Shown here one piece after another: positions 17,986-28,500 of a stretch of DNA of 64,000 nt. How positions within the stretch are numbered: position 1 is the first letter of the stretch; each line of letters begins with the position of its first letter. Under the pieces are notes generated by a model. It made no database searches and was not told where the DNA came from. It saw only the letters and a program-made list of their open reading frames with translations. A program made the position numbers and the translations under genes. The DNA is from Prolixibacteraceae bacterium (lineage in GTDB: Bacteria; Bacteroidota; Bacteroidia; Bacteroidales; Prolixibacteraceae). Where the stretch lies: positions 119,423 to 183,422 of the forward strand of contig JAOARB010000028.1 of NCBI GenBank assembly GCA_025210775.1, written 5' to 3'.

Positions 17986-19073
17986 AAGCGAGTTATTTCC
18001 TTATTTGGTTCCAATAAATATGATTTCATCTCATTCCCCGTCATACAAGAATGTACAGGAAGAATAACAAGGGTATCGCCAATAGAATAATCATTGATCA
18101 GATGTTCAGGCATAGAGACAATCCCATGTTCTTGAGATAATTTTTTTAGATATGCTCCCGTAAGTTCATCTTTCCAACCTATTTCGTTTTTATTTACCAC
18201 CTTTCCATAAATCTTACCATACACTTCATCTTGTAAGTTATCTTTTGAAAAATGGACTCCCCCTCCATAAATCACAATCTCATTACGATGCTTGTTTATG
18301 GACACTATTGGACATACCATTGCAACAGCAATATTTGAAATATCAGTAGAGCCTATTTGCACTTGAGCAAGATCATAGAAAACAAAATTGCCTGGTCTTA
18401 TTTCATCAATTCCTTCAAAATCTTCTGCTACGCTACAACTAGGAGTATCTCCATAAGAGTTGATAATATGAGGATAACGTAGTTGGTATTGGTCTTTCAA
18501 ATTCCTTAGTATCTCTACCGATTTCTTATGTACCCTCAAGATCTCCTGCTTACTTCGGCAGTCATATGTATGTCCTGCATGAGCCAAAAATCCTTTAAAG
18601 ATGATTTTATCTGATGATTCGAGTAACGTAATAATGGCATCTATTTCTTCTCTATTAGATGGATCAATCCCTACTCTTTTATAGCCAACATCAATCTTTA
18701 TAAAGACACCAATATTGTATTGAAGGTGGCTCATTAAAAAGATGGCAGCCTCAATCGATTCAACCATAAGATTTAATTGAATTCGCTTGGCAAGTGAATT
18801 AATCAATTCTATTTCAAGAATATTCACAGGGAAAGCCACAGTAATGTCATTCCATTGAGATGAAAAGTAATCTGCCATCTCTAAAGAAGAAACCGTAATC
18901 TTATTTACCCCTAATTCTTTATACCAAGAACCTATTTCCAATGATTGATGGGTCTTAAAATGTGGTCGAAAGATTAATGACTTATTTACAGCCTTATTAT
19001 ACACTTTTCTTATATTCCTTCTACATTTTTTCTCATCTAAAAGTAATGTTGGCTTTATAATCAACTGGTTCAT
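17982..19073 (-). CDS. D-threonine aldolase / D-serine dehydratase-like PLP enzyme
   Basis: 363 residues with a fold-type III PLP barrel (alanine-racemase N-terminal type). The PLP-lysine region is 'FRPHFKTHQS', and 'IKIDVGYKRVG', 'AHAGHTYD' and 'NSYGDTPSCS' follow. The C-terminal D-ser_dehydrat domain has the metal-binding H-x-C in 'ILPVHSCMTGN' near residue 345. The family cleaves or dehydrates beta-hydroxy amino acids (D-threonine, D-serine, beta-hydroxyaspartate). First gene of a two-gene operon with the OCD-family gene. Its promoter region carries two palindromic operator-like sites. The pairing recalls BhcC/BhcD of the beta-hydroxyaspartate cycle, but BhcA/BhcB partners are absent. Confidence 0.85.
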   Translation of the reverse strand: MNQLIIKPTLLLDEKKCRRNIRKVYNKAVNKSLIFRPHFKTHQSLEIGSWYKELGVNKITVSSLEMADYFSSQWNDITVAFPVNILEIELINSLAKRIQLNLMVESIEAAIFLMSHLQYNIGVFIKIDVGYKRVGIDPSNREEIDAIITLLESSDKIIFKGFLAHAGHTYDCRSKQEILRVHKKSVEILRNLKDQYQLRYPHIINSYGDTPSCSVAEDFEGIDEIRPGNFVFYDLAQVQIGSTDISNIAVAMVCPIVSINKHRNEIVIYGGGVHFSKDNLQDEVYGKIYGKVVNKNEIGWKDELTGAYLKKLSQEHGIVSMPEHLINDYSIGDTLVILPVHSCMTGNEMKSYLLEPNKEITRL

Positions 19074-19125
19074 AATATCTTATTTTAGATTTCACAAGAG
19101 TTAATTGACCTATAATGGACATCCT

Positions 19126-19158
19126 AATATTTATCTTTACATTAAGATATATTACAAA
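19126..19158 (-). promoter_or_regulatory. predicted promoter of the aldolase-cyclodeaminase operon
   Basis: On the minus strand TTTG (19155-19158) is followed after 21 nt by TAAATATT (19126-19133), a two-mismatch version of the Bacteroidota -7 box. Operator 1 lies between the two boxes. Confidence 0.4.
19131..19150. promoter_or_regulatory. palindromic operator site 1
   Basis: tTATCTT-tacatt-AAGATAt: 6-bp perfect arms around a 6-nt spacer, the size expected for a MarR-type dimer. Centre is 38 bp from that of site 2. Confidence 0.5.
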
Positions 19159-19165
19159 CATACAC

Positions 19166-19191
19166 AATTTATCTTTATATCAAGATAAATT
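19166..19191. promoter_or_regulatory. palindromic operator site 2
   Basis: AATTTATCTT-tatatc-AAGATAAATT: perfect 10-bp arms around a 6-nt spacer. It shares the TATCTT-N6-AAGATA core with site 1 and sits just upstream of the predicted -33 box. Confidence 0.6.
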
Positions 19192-19321
19192 AATCAAAAC
19201 AAATCCGATAAAGTATAAACAGAACCCTCCAAAAAACTAAAAGGTTACTACTTTATTAAGAACTAGAATATTTATATCTTGTGGTGTAAAAAATAAACAC
19301 CCAACAATTTAACGTACAGAA

Positions 19322-20251
19322 ATGAACATATCCAATATTGAAGCAAAGGCGATGAAGAATATTTTGGTTGCATATCTAGTTATGGCAACTATAGGTATCG
19401 CAACATTTGTATTTTCTAATTCAGAAGCCGTTTTGATTGATGGTGTTTTTAATTTCATATCCGCTTTCTCCATGCTTGTCGGCATAAAAATATCTAAACT
19501 CGTAACGCAAAAACCCACCAAATCTCTTCCTTTTGGATTTGCCATGTACGAAACACTATACACTATTTTTAAAGGGTTGATGATCTTTGGGGTACTTATT
19601 CTTGCGGGATCTTCTAACATCATGAAGATCTACGACTATGCAACAACAGGGAGCTATGAACCAATTAAAGGTGGGTTTATTGTCATTTATTCTATTCTTA
19701 TGGTTACGATTTGTGGTCTCGTATATCTCTACCTTAAATCACAATGCAATAAATTGAACAATCGAAGTATCATGTTGCAAACAGAGAAAATAGCAATATT
19801 CCAAAACACGATTATCTCGGCGGCTATTGGATTAGTATTCTTTCTTGTTGGTCAACTTAAGGGAACTTTTATGGACCCTATACTTCCTGTAGCAGATGCC
19901 ATTGTCGTTCTTGTTTTATGTTTTCTACTGTTTAACGACCCGATTATCATCCTTAAAAATGCTTTTAATGAACTGATCATTAAAGATGTTCACCATGATA
20001 TGCGTGAAAAAATCACAAAAATAGTTACCCCTATACTACCTAAGGAATATCAACTAAATTACGTATCTATCAGCAGACTGGGACGTACTTATTATTTTAT
20101 GTTTTTGATTAACCCACTAAAAAGTGACCTTCCACTAGAGGAAATCGAATCCATTCAACAAAATATAAAAGAACATGTCAAAGAAGAAGCTATTTTCAGT
20201 TATTCTGATGTTATCTTCTCGAGTAAGGACATCGACACTTTAGATGATTAA
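19322..20251 (+). CDS. cation diffusion facilitator (CDF) family transporter
   Basis: 309 residues with about six membrane helices. CDF signatures include 'EAVLIDGVFNFISAFS' in TM2, where the Asp is the usual metal ligand, and 'LPFGFAMYETLYT' corresponding to the conserved YPFG.xRxE. A second metal-site region in TM5 contains 'FMDPILPVADAIVVLVL'. A cytosolic C-terminal domain follows from about residue 215. CDF proteins export Zn2+, Fe2+ or Mn2+ by proton antiport. Divergent from the aldolase operon across 248 bp, so the palindromes there could also influence this gene. ATG at 19322 is the natural start. Confidence 0.85.
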   Translation: MNISNIEAKAMKNILVAYLVMATIGIATFVFSNSEAVLIDGVFNFISAFSMLVGIKISKLVTQKPTKSLPFGFAMYETLYTIFKGLMIFGVLILAGSSNIMKIYDYATTGSYEPIKGGFIVIYSILMVTICGLVYLYLKSQCNKLNNRSIMLQTEKIAIFQNTIISAAIGLVFFLVGQLKGTFMDPILPVADAIVVLVLCFLLFNDPIIILKNAFNELIIKDVHHDMREKITKIVTPILPKEYQLNYVSISRLGRTYYFMFLINPLKSDLPLEEIESIQQNIKEHVKEEAIFSYSDVIFSSKDIDTLDD

Positions 20252-20284
20252 TAGTCTGAAACAGATCTTGTTCATCAAAAAAAG

Positions 20285-20575
20285 AATGTATAAAAAAGTT
20301 CAGAACTTATCTACAAGGGAAATCTCAGCAATGGTTTGATAATGGGTTTGTCCATGGGGAAACCACCTATTAATCCTATTTTAAATGATACTGCTATCGA
20401 GGCAGCTCCATTATCAAAGATCTTGAAGCATTCTTTATAGGAGACTTCAATCTTGATGGTATTTTAGACATTCGATTTATTTAAGATTTTGATATGAAAG
20501 AAGCCTTAATATTTCTTGATCTAGCAACACCTTCAGATAAAAAGCACTATTATTTTCAATAATAAAACAAAAACA
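20285..20575 (+). pseudogene. decayed coding remnant (FG-GAP/VCBS-like piece)
   Basis: Plus-strand translation shows coding-like stretches broken by stops: 'FRTYLQGKSQQWFDNGFVHG', then 'IKDLEAFFIGDFNLDGILDI' and 'DFDMKEALIFLDLATPSDK'. The GDFNLDGILDIRF segment matches the calcium-binding D-x-N-x-D-G loop of FG-GAP/VCBS-type repeats. Stops after TTY, after YFK and after RFI make this a dead fragment. Family call tentative. Confidence 0.4.
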
Positions 20576-21151
20576 GTGTACCATATTATTGAAAACTTCA
20601 GAGAATAAACCTCTATTCATTCGATTCATAATCTATAACAACACGATAATTAATTCCAGTCTTTATTGACTTAAAATATCTGTTGTTATAGATGGTAGAC
20701 CTCATATTTTCTCAATAGAGAACCACAAAGATTGCCCTTCACTATAAAGACTACTTTCATGTTAGGTATAGGAACATATTCTGTACTTCAAAGAGACCAT
20801 TCCTTAGTTTGTGATCATCATTTACTTGCAATAATAAGTATCGACAAACCTTCATTTTTATACTAAAACATCATAATAATCAATAACAGCAGTATGATTA
20901 ATTCATGACATTCACATATCACCACACTCACAACACTACTACTATTCAGCGTTTTACACAATAATCCACCTTTAATACACAATCTCCCCCCTTATAGCAT
21001 TTAGTAAAGTATAATTTTGTAAACATAATTCAACAATCATCAAACCTTTTCCTCCTAAAAATAGGACTATAACTATTTTGATTTCAACGCTCGTTTACCC
21101 CCCCTTAGAGTTTCATCATAGTGCTAATATCAAAACAAAAAAACCGAAGAG
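20576..21151. other. intergenic region with a 13-bp inverted repeat
   Basis: No intact gene. A perfect 13-bp inverted repeat (20631-20643 against 20681-20693, atctataacaaca) has a 37-nt spacer. On the minus strand 'FKSIKTGINYRVVIDYESNE' looks like the C-terminal end of another lost gene. Confidence 0.4.
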
Positions 21152-22339
21152 ATGAATCTACAAATCATTAAATACTTTCTTGCAGTAATAATGTTCACCC
21201 ATATTTATGGATGTACTAACGATTATTATCTACCTAATCATCAAGAGGGAGAAGCACCAGATTTTGCTGGGGGTAATAGAGCATCTGATTTTGATGTTTT
21301 AGATCTTACACCTGAACTTATTCATAAATACCAGATTGACGACAATTATTATTCTAAATACACGATGGTTTGGGGGATTCCAATTACAGCATCCAACGAA
21401 GTAGAGGATATATACCTTAAGAATGCTGCGGAACTTGTAGGACTTATGTTATCTGATCAATCTCTTCAAACCAATCATAGTAAAGAAATTCGAGATATCC
21501 TTTATCAAAAGATGTTACGTATCTCTATTTTTCCAGCTAATGAATATGGGACCAAACAACTGCCAGAATACAAACAATTTGATGTTGCCGATGCCTATGG
21601 GGCGACAGAAGAACTCCCAATGATTGGAGTGAGTACATATGAAGCAACAGAGTGTGTCAATGGTCCAGAAGAGGATCAAGGAAGAACGAGACAAGGTAAT
21701 TCACTTGTTCACGAGATAATGCACACCATTCATCTATTTGCAGCGGATAAACTATTCCCTGGATTTAGTGGGATACTAAAAACTGCATATGAAAATGCCA
21801 AAAGAGAATCGTTATGGAAACCATATATGTATATTATTGACACGAATGAACTTGAATACCTAGCAGAAGGTGCAGAGATATGGTTTAATTGGCAACCCTA
21901 TACAATAGATTTACCTGATGGAGATTTTGTTAGAATGAAGCAAGAGCATCTAAAAGAAAGAGACCCTTCTTTATACAAAATATTCTCCCAGATATTTATT
22001 CCTGAAATAGACGTGATGAATAATATATCGTTCTGCTCCCCAAGAGTTCGTTTGACTTTTTTTCCAAATCAAGTAACCAATAATTTCTTTACTGGTAAAG
22101 CAGAATTTTATGGAGACGGGAAACTCATTGACTCTTATTCTTTCAATAACAGTTATCCTGAAGTATCTTTTTGGGTCTCGGATCCAAGATACTCGTACTT
22201 AAAATATGAACGATACACTTTCCAACTTAATCTAGATTTTGATAATCCAGAATTAGAGTCACAAATATTAAAACTAGAGTTCACTCAAGATGAACTTCTT
22301 AATTTGGAAGGATTTCCAGATATCACATTAAATTTCTAA
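21152..22339 (+). CDS. secreted zincin-like metalloprotease lipoprotein
   Basis: 395 residues. The signal has a lipobox-like 'THIYGC', so the protein is predicted to be lipid-anchored. Near residues 185-195 'LVHEIMHTIHLF' gives the zinc motif HExxH. About 45 residues later 'LEYLAEGAEIWFNWQ' supplies a downstream Glu (E-x-x-A/G-E), as in gluzincins of the anthrax-lethal-factor-like type. The C-terminal 130 residues are beta-rich. Predicted to be an active, surface-exposed peptidase. It is followed after 11 bp by a barrel protein and then by a T9SS-secreted LRR protein, suggesting one surface module. The exact peptidase family is not identified. Confidence 0.7.
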   Translation: MNLQIIKYFLAVIMFTHIYGCTNDYYLPNHQEGEAPDFAGGNRASDFDVLDLTPELIHKYQIDDNYYSKYTMVWGIPITASNEVEDIYLKNAAELVGLMLSDQSLQTNHSKEIRDILYQKMLRISIFPANEYGTKQLPEYKQFDVADAYGATEELPMIGVSTYEATECVNGPEEDQGRTRQGNSLVHEIMHTIHLFAADKLFPGFSGILKTAYENAKRESLWKPYMYIIDTNELEYLAEGAEIWFNWQPYTIDLPDGDFVRMKQEHLKERDPSLYKIFSQIFIPEIDVMNNISFCSPRVRLTFFPNQVTNNFFTGKAEFYGDGKLIDSYSFNNSYPEVSFWVSDPRYSYLKYERYTFQLNLDFDNPELESQILKLEFTQDELLNLEGFPDITLNF

Positions 22340-22350
22340 ATGACAACATC

Positions 22351-23022
22351 ATGAAAAGAATATATATATCACTTCTGCTAATATTCACCATAATTCAATC
22401 TTATGGACAAGAGAAAAAATGGCATTTTAAAGTTGTTCCAACAATAAGCTATATATCGCAAAACATTGAAGGACGATTCATGACGGAACCTTTTACCCCT
22501 AATAGTGAGATTGCTCCTCGAAGCTATCAAATAGACTATAATAAAAGCTTTCATTACTCACAATCTAACATCGGAGTAGAAGCAGAAAGAGGAATTAACC
22601 AATGGTCACTTGCGATAGGACTTCAAGTAGAAATTCCTCATAAAACCACAGACTTTATTAATGACAATGAAGATTTCACTATGAATGTCGATAGAGGTCT
22701 AAACTACATATCTTATATCAAAATGAAAAGAGATCTTAACATTTTTACATTATATGGGAAGTTAGGATATACTGTTTATTCTGGAATATCGATCAATGCA
22801 GACCGTGAAAACAATGGAGAGATAGATTGGCATGACCATAATTTCGGAGGAATGCTCGCAGGTATTGGGATTGAAAAAAATATTGTATCAAAACTTAATC
22901 TATTAGTCGAAGGTACATGGAATAAATATTCCATGGAACAACCATTAAAAGACGAGGCAACAAGTAAAGAGACCGTAATTCACTACGGGTTAAGTATTGG
23001 GGTTACGTATACAATATGGTAA
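22351..23022 (+). CDS. outer-membrane beta-barrel protein
   Basis: 223 residues with a signal peptide (MKRIYISLLLIFTIIQSYGQ) followed by alternating amphipathic strands such as 'HYSQSNIGVEAERGINQWSL', 'FTLYGKLGYTVYSGISIN' and 'IHYGLSIGVTYTIW', ending in an aromatic. This is typical of 8-10-strand Bacteroidota outer-membrane barrels (porin/OmpA-barrel-like superfamily). Co-transcribed with the zincin gene (11-bp gap). It may anchor or assist the neighbour, but nothing in the sequence specifies a ligand. Confidence 0.7.
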   Translation: MKRIYISLLLIFTIIQSYGQEKKWHFKVVPTISYISQNIEGRFMTEPFTPNSEIAPRSYQIDYNKSFHYSQSNIGVEAERGINQWSLAIGLQVEIPHKTTDFINDNEDFTMNVDRGLNYISYIKMKRDLNIFTLYGKLGYTVYSGISINADRENNGEIDWHDHNFGGMLAGIGIEKNIVSKLNLLVEGTWNKYSMEQPLKDEATSKETVIHYGLSIGVTYTIW

Positions 23023-23127
23023 TCTCACCCAAAGAATTTAATCCTTCGGCAAAAGAAGAACTAACATATTACAAATACTATAATCTTACCCCCATTAATC
23101 TAAGTATAAATAATTAAAGAAGATTCA

Positions 23128-25245
23128 ATGAGAAACAAAAACCTTTTATTTCACAAAGCACTACTCTTTAGTCTTGCGATGTTATTGTCTGGTTACACAA
23201 CAAAGGCGGAAGAATTAATCGCTACAATTAATTTATCTTCTCCAATTTCCAGTGGAATAGGATTAAATATTGAATTAAGAGCACAACAAGACAATACTCC
23301 TATAAAATTTGATTATGGTAATGGTGTATTGGTTGAGAAAACAGTAAACAGTGAACCGACTCAAATATATGACGGTCTTCCTAATGACGGGAGCAATCAA
23401 AGATCAAGTATTATAAAAATATATGGAGAGACCACAGATTTAATCTCTTTCAGTTGTTCTTATCAACATATTTCTGCTATAGATATTACTGCAAATAGCA
23501 ATTTAAGAGATCTTGATCTTAGTAACAACGATTTAGAAAGAGTAGATATTTCACAGAATACGAAACTTGAGAAGCTAATTCTTGGACATAATAATATTCA
23601 AAATATAGATTTATCCAATAATCCATCTTTAACTCAAGTTTGGTTAGCGACAAATCAATTGACGGAATTGAACATCGATAATAATCCTTCGATTGAGAGA
23701 TTATCATGTGCAATGAATCAATTTCGCTTATCAACTTTACCTCTACCTAGAGAATCATTTATTGAGTATTATAGAGAGCATCAAAATAACATCTCTATTG
23801 AAGCAAACTATAATATTGGGGATGCTATTGATCTATCATCTGAAAATGTAATCGAAGGACACCAAACTCTTTTTAGATGGTTTCAAGGGAACATCGCATT
23901 GGAAGAAGGAGTAGACTATACTGTCGTAGAAGGAGTCACAACATTCTTACGATATGTATCGGGAAATATATCTTGTCTTCTTTCAAACGATCTATTTCCA
24001 CATACAATGATACAAACCAGTTCTTTCACCATGCCTGAACAGAACAATCCTTATCAGCTTCTTGTAACTTTAACCAGAGATGCATCAACACTAGGTGACG
24101 ATTTTAATTTCTCGTTAGCAGTAGCGGCAAACAAAGAAAATAGTTCAATTCGAATTAGTTTTGGAGAAAACACTTCAATCGAGACTCCAATTACAAATGA
24201 GCAGTCAGTTTATCGATTTGAAACGAAGGCAACAGGCAAAACTTACCTATGGATGGGAGGAGAAAAACAAGTAGCTCAAGATGGGGAAAATCCAAGAAAT
24301 ATTACTGAAATAAAGATCTATGGGAATCCAAACGATTTTTCTCGATTATTCTGTAGACAAGGTTTCTTCTCTTCTATAGATGTTAGCAATGCGACAAGTC
24401 TAGAATACCTAAATTGCGAATTCAACAATATAGAAAATATCGATCTATCAAATAATTCAATGTTAAAGGAATTATATTGTTCAAATAACCGTTTGACACA
24501 ATTAGATTTAAGCCAAAATAGAGAGATTACTATTCTTTCATGTTATCATAACAATCTTGAAACTATTAATACAAATCAAAACACAAAACTTGAAAAACTC
24601 TATTGTAATAATAACGATATAACGGAACTAAATTTTGAGAATAATGATCTACTACGTGTTCTAGACTGTCGTTACAACCATATGCTTTTTTCCGTAATTT
24701 ATCCAATACTTCAGAAACCTGAATTACTTTTTAGTTACGATTTTCAAACGATCATACTAAATGAAACATATCGTAAAGGGGAAACGGTGGATTTTGCTAC
24801 AGAACAGTCTTTTGGAGGATATCCAACATATGTTACCTGGTATAGTAATGATGAAGTACTAGAAGAAGGAGTAGATTATATCTCTGCAAACGGACAAACC
24901 ACTTTTATAAGAAATATTCAAGGAACACTTCGAGCAACCTTATTCAATTACTATTTTAGACAACAAAATCAAATATTCACAACTACTTTTGATATGCCTA
25001 TAAGTACAAGTATACCAGAATGGGAATCAAACAATAGACAAGTATTTGGTACAGAGAAACAGATCGTAATAAAAGGATTAGAAAGAAATGCAAAAATACA
25101 GGTATTCAACACGATCGGAGTACATGTGCGTAGTTTGAATACAAATCAAAATGATATAAACATTCCTGTAGCACACGCTGGAATATATTTATTAAGAATT
25201 CAAGAAAAAGGGAAGGGCAATTCCTATAAAGTGATAGTTCAATAG
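23128..25245 (+). CDS. secreted leucine-rich-repeat protein with T9SS sorting domain
   Basis: 705 residues with a signal peptide to about residue 28. Two tandem modules (about 30-300 and 305-625) each start with a beta domain and then carry internalin-like LRRs: 'LRDLDLSNNDLERVDISQN' in the first, 'LEYLNCEFNNIENIDLSNN' and 'LTQLDLSQNREITILSCYHN' in the second. Each ends in an Ig-like segment (LEEGVDYTVVEGVTTFLR; LEEGVDYISANGQTTFIR). The last 70 residues, ending 'AGIYLLRIQEKGKGNSYKVI', are a type A T9SS C-terminal sorting domain. Probably cell-surface or secreted, and involved in binding. It follows the barrel gene after 105 bp and is closed by a strong terminator. Confidence 0.85.
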   Translation: MRNKNLLFHKALLFSLAMLLSGYTTKAEELIATINLSSPISSGIGLNIELRAQQDNTPIKFDYGNGVLVEKTVNSEPTQIYDGLPNDGSNQRSSIIKIYGETTDLISFSCSYQHISAIDITANSNLRDLDLSNNDLERVDISQNTKLEKLILGHNNIQNIDLSNNPSLTQVWLATNQLTELNIDNNPSIERLSCAMNQFRLSTLPLPRESFIEYYREHQNNISIEANYNIGDAIDLSSENVIEGHQTLFRWFQGNIALEEGVDYTVVEGVTTFLRYVSGNISCLLSNDLFPHTMIQTSSFTMPEQNNPYQLLVTLTRDASTLGDDFNFSLAVAANKENSSIRISFGENTSIETPITNEQSVYRFETKATGKTYLWMGGEKQVAQDGENPRNITEIKIYGNPNDFSRLFCRQGFFSSIDVSNATSLEYLNCEFNNIENIDLSNNSMLKELYCSNNRLTQLDLSQNREITILSCYHNNLETINTNQNTKLEKLYCNNNDITELNFENNDLLRVLDCRYNHMLFSVIYPILQKPELLFSYDFQTIILNETYRKGETVDFATEQSFGGYPTYVTWYSNDEVLEEGVDYISANGQTTFIRNIQGTLRATLFNYYFRQQNQIFTTTFDMPISTSIPEWESNNRQVFGTEKQIVIKGLERNAKIQVFNTIGVHVRSLNTNQNDINIPVAHAGIYLLRIQEKGKGNSYKVIVQ

Positions 25246-25260
25246 CTATCTACACAATCC

Positions 25261-25295
25261 GAGAGAGGAGAAACAGAACTCCTCTCTCATCTTTT
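25261..25295 (+). terminator. intrinsic terminator after the LRR gene
   Basis: Perfect 10-bp stem gagagaggag / ctcctctctc with an 8-nt loop, followed by atctttt. Confidence 0.85.
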
Positions 25296-25507
25296 AAGTA
25301 TAATGTGAGATCCAATAAAAGAGAAGTCATCTCATTCTTAAAACACCTTAACTATATCTTTAATAAAACTTAACATCCAATTGTAACACGGTTAAAATTT
25401 AAAAAGTATACTATATTTATTGCGGGGAATAATATAGATAAAAAACAGAGAGCTTTTAATCAATAGATATCGTGTACTGTTTAATTATCAAAAGAAATTG
25501 CAACATT

Positions 25508-28500
25508 GTGAGAAAGAAATCAAAATATTCTACCTCCTTAAGATGGATCCTAGTTATTCTATTATGGACTATTATTCCATTAGATCTTTGTGCCAAAAAA
25601 TACCATATCCAACAAAATATCATCAACAGTACTAAGCGACAGGATAAGGTATACTCTATTTGCCAAGATAAAACAGGTTTTATATGGTATGTATCAGATG
25701 ATGGACTAGTTTATTATGATGGGGTTATGCCTAAAACAATTTCAAAAACGGCTTCCCTTAATATTATAAAAATTGTTGACGGTTTCAACAACGATATTAT
25801 TCTACTTACAAACAATAAACTCTATCAGTTCATTCCACGAAAAAATGAATTAAAACCTCTTTTGTTGAATCATCAAAATTCAACATTCACTCTTTATGAT
25901 ATCATCAAAATTGAAGGAACTATATACATTGCCTCTAGTGAAGGATTGTTCTTTTGTAATACACCATACCAGTGGCAACAAAAACATAAAGAGTATGATA
26001 TTAAGACCATTACTGAGGGAGAGGAAAAAATACTCTATTTTGCATCTAAAAATAATCAGGTCTTTCGAACAGGAACAAAGAGTTCAAAAGCAGCAAAATT
26101 AATCTCTTCAATTAATGGCGAAATTACCGCCTTAAAATATAGAAATAACTCACGTGTTTGGGTGGGGACAAAAAAAAGTGGTATTTACAAAATTGATATC
26201 ACAACAGGAGAACAAGAGCACTTCTCATTGTCCGAATTTAGTCCTGAACCTATTTCAATCAAATGTTTCTCAGAAGATGGGACAAGACGATTATGGGCTG
26301 GTACTTCCAAGATAGGATTACTTCGTATTAGAGACCGTAAACCCAAAGTGCACATTACATCTTATCGGTTAGATAAGAAAGATCTCCATAAAACAGATTA
26401 CAATAATATAAATGCTCTTTTTCGTGGAAAATCAGGTCTTCTTTGGATAGGATCTAATGGCAACGGACTCGTTAACATTCATTTTTATGATCATGCCTTT
26501 CGTACTGTTATGAGTATAAGCAACAGAGAGGAAGTGCGTTGTATTTTAGAGGATAAAAAAGGATATACTTGGGTAGGAACACTCAACAATGGACTTCAAC
26601 GTTCTAGCTTCAGAGAAATCATTAAGGCAAGAAAGGATAATAAAGAGATCCTTTTAAAACAATATACTTTTAACAATTCGATTATTAGTTCCAACAATAT
26701 AACAGCCATTGAAGAAGGGACAAAGGGAAAAATATGGTTCAGTACCTGGGGAGGACGATTGTACCAGTTAAATCCAAGTAATGAAAAGATTCAAACATAC
26801 AATTTTGAAGAATTTGAAAAAAACACTCCTATAGGAAACAATATCCTGGCTCTATATCAGGACAAAAAAAGACACCTATGGATAAGCACCTCTGATGGTT
26901 TATATCTACTTAGCAAGAACACAAAGAAGCTAGAGAAAATTAATATCCAATCCATAAATAACACTCAATCAAAGGAAAAATTCTTTGAAATTGTAGAAGT
27001 TAAAGATCAAATAATACTCATCTCATCTAAAGGGCTCTATATTTCTATAAACAAATCACCATTCTCATTCGATTATATCCCATTAAAAGAAAACGCTACG
27101 AATAAGATCTTATCCGCTAAACTAGATTATCCAAATATTTGGTTAGGGACACAAAAAGGATTGATCAGATTCAATATTATCAAACAAGAATTCTACAAAA
27201 TATACGATAAAACAAACCTATCTAATATTGCCATAAAATCAATTGAGGTTGATCAAAAGCAAAACATTTGGTTGGTCACCAAACACGATATTCTAATTTA
27301 CAACCCAATAGCCAATCGCTTTAACAATTTGGATATCTCCTTTCCTAAAGGCACCGTGTTTCATGGTCCCACATTCTATCGCCCACAAGATCGTAGTCCT
27401 AAGATGTATATTGAAACCAACAATGGTATTATTGTCTTCCGACCAGACTTTATCAGATTAAATAAAGACAAGGTTAGTGCGGTAATAACCCACTTATATT
27501 CTAAGGGAGAAAACACTTCTAGCGATACAATGATAGACAAAGATGTCTCTTTTATAGATACACTTAGGCTACCAGCCGCTAACAACAGTTTCAACCTAAG
27601 TGTTACTACCCTTGGCTTTAAGAACAAAAGATACAATAGAATAGGATATATGCTGAAAGGCAAAGACAAGAAAATGCACTATTTGATGGGGAATCATCAT
27701 ATCCTTAAGTTTCAAGACCTTCCTAGTGGGAAATACACACTCCTACTATCTGCATCGAACTGTAATAATGTATGGAGTAAGAAGTTATCAAAATATACCA
27801 TTATTATTGATCCTCCGTTCTACAAAAGCACTCTTGCCTATTTTATTTATCTACTCGTTATTCTATTTATCATTATTACGGGAGGTAGGATAATTCGAAA
27901 ACGTCTATTGATTGAATACGGGGTCAAAGAGCAAGCTATGATGATGGCATTTGCACCCAACACTCCAATCAATAATAATGAATCAGCTTATCCAATAAGC
28001 AACTTTTCATCTTCGATGAAGAACTCTCTTTCTTCTTCTGACAATAGGTATCGATGTTCACAGAAGCTACAGATATCAGAAATAAATCTTAACAATAAAC
28101 TTAAACAATGGTGTGACCAATCATCTCGTTATAACCAGATACATAAATGCAGTATACAATTTAAATCAGATGCCAATATCGTAGCATTTATTGATTGGGA
28201 AAGAGTGAAAACAATTCTTCTAGATCTATTATTCTTTAGTCTTCAACATGATAAAAATGATAGAGTCGATATTGAATTAAGAACAACAGAAGAGAAGATT
28301 ATTATTACAATAACAAATAATCAACACACTTCAAAAGGAGTCATTCCTATGATGTATCGAATATTGACAAAGAATTATATTGACAACAAACAAAACAATT
28401 TATTAAAGACACACCTAATAGCGGAATCTCATAAAGGTCATATTGAGGTAAATCAAGGTCAGGACAAACAAAATAGTTTTACTCTTATTCTACCTGCAAA

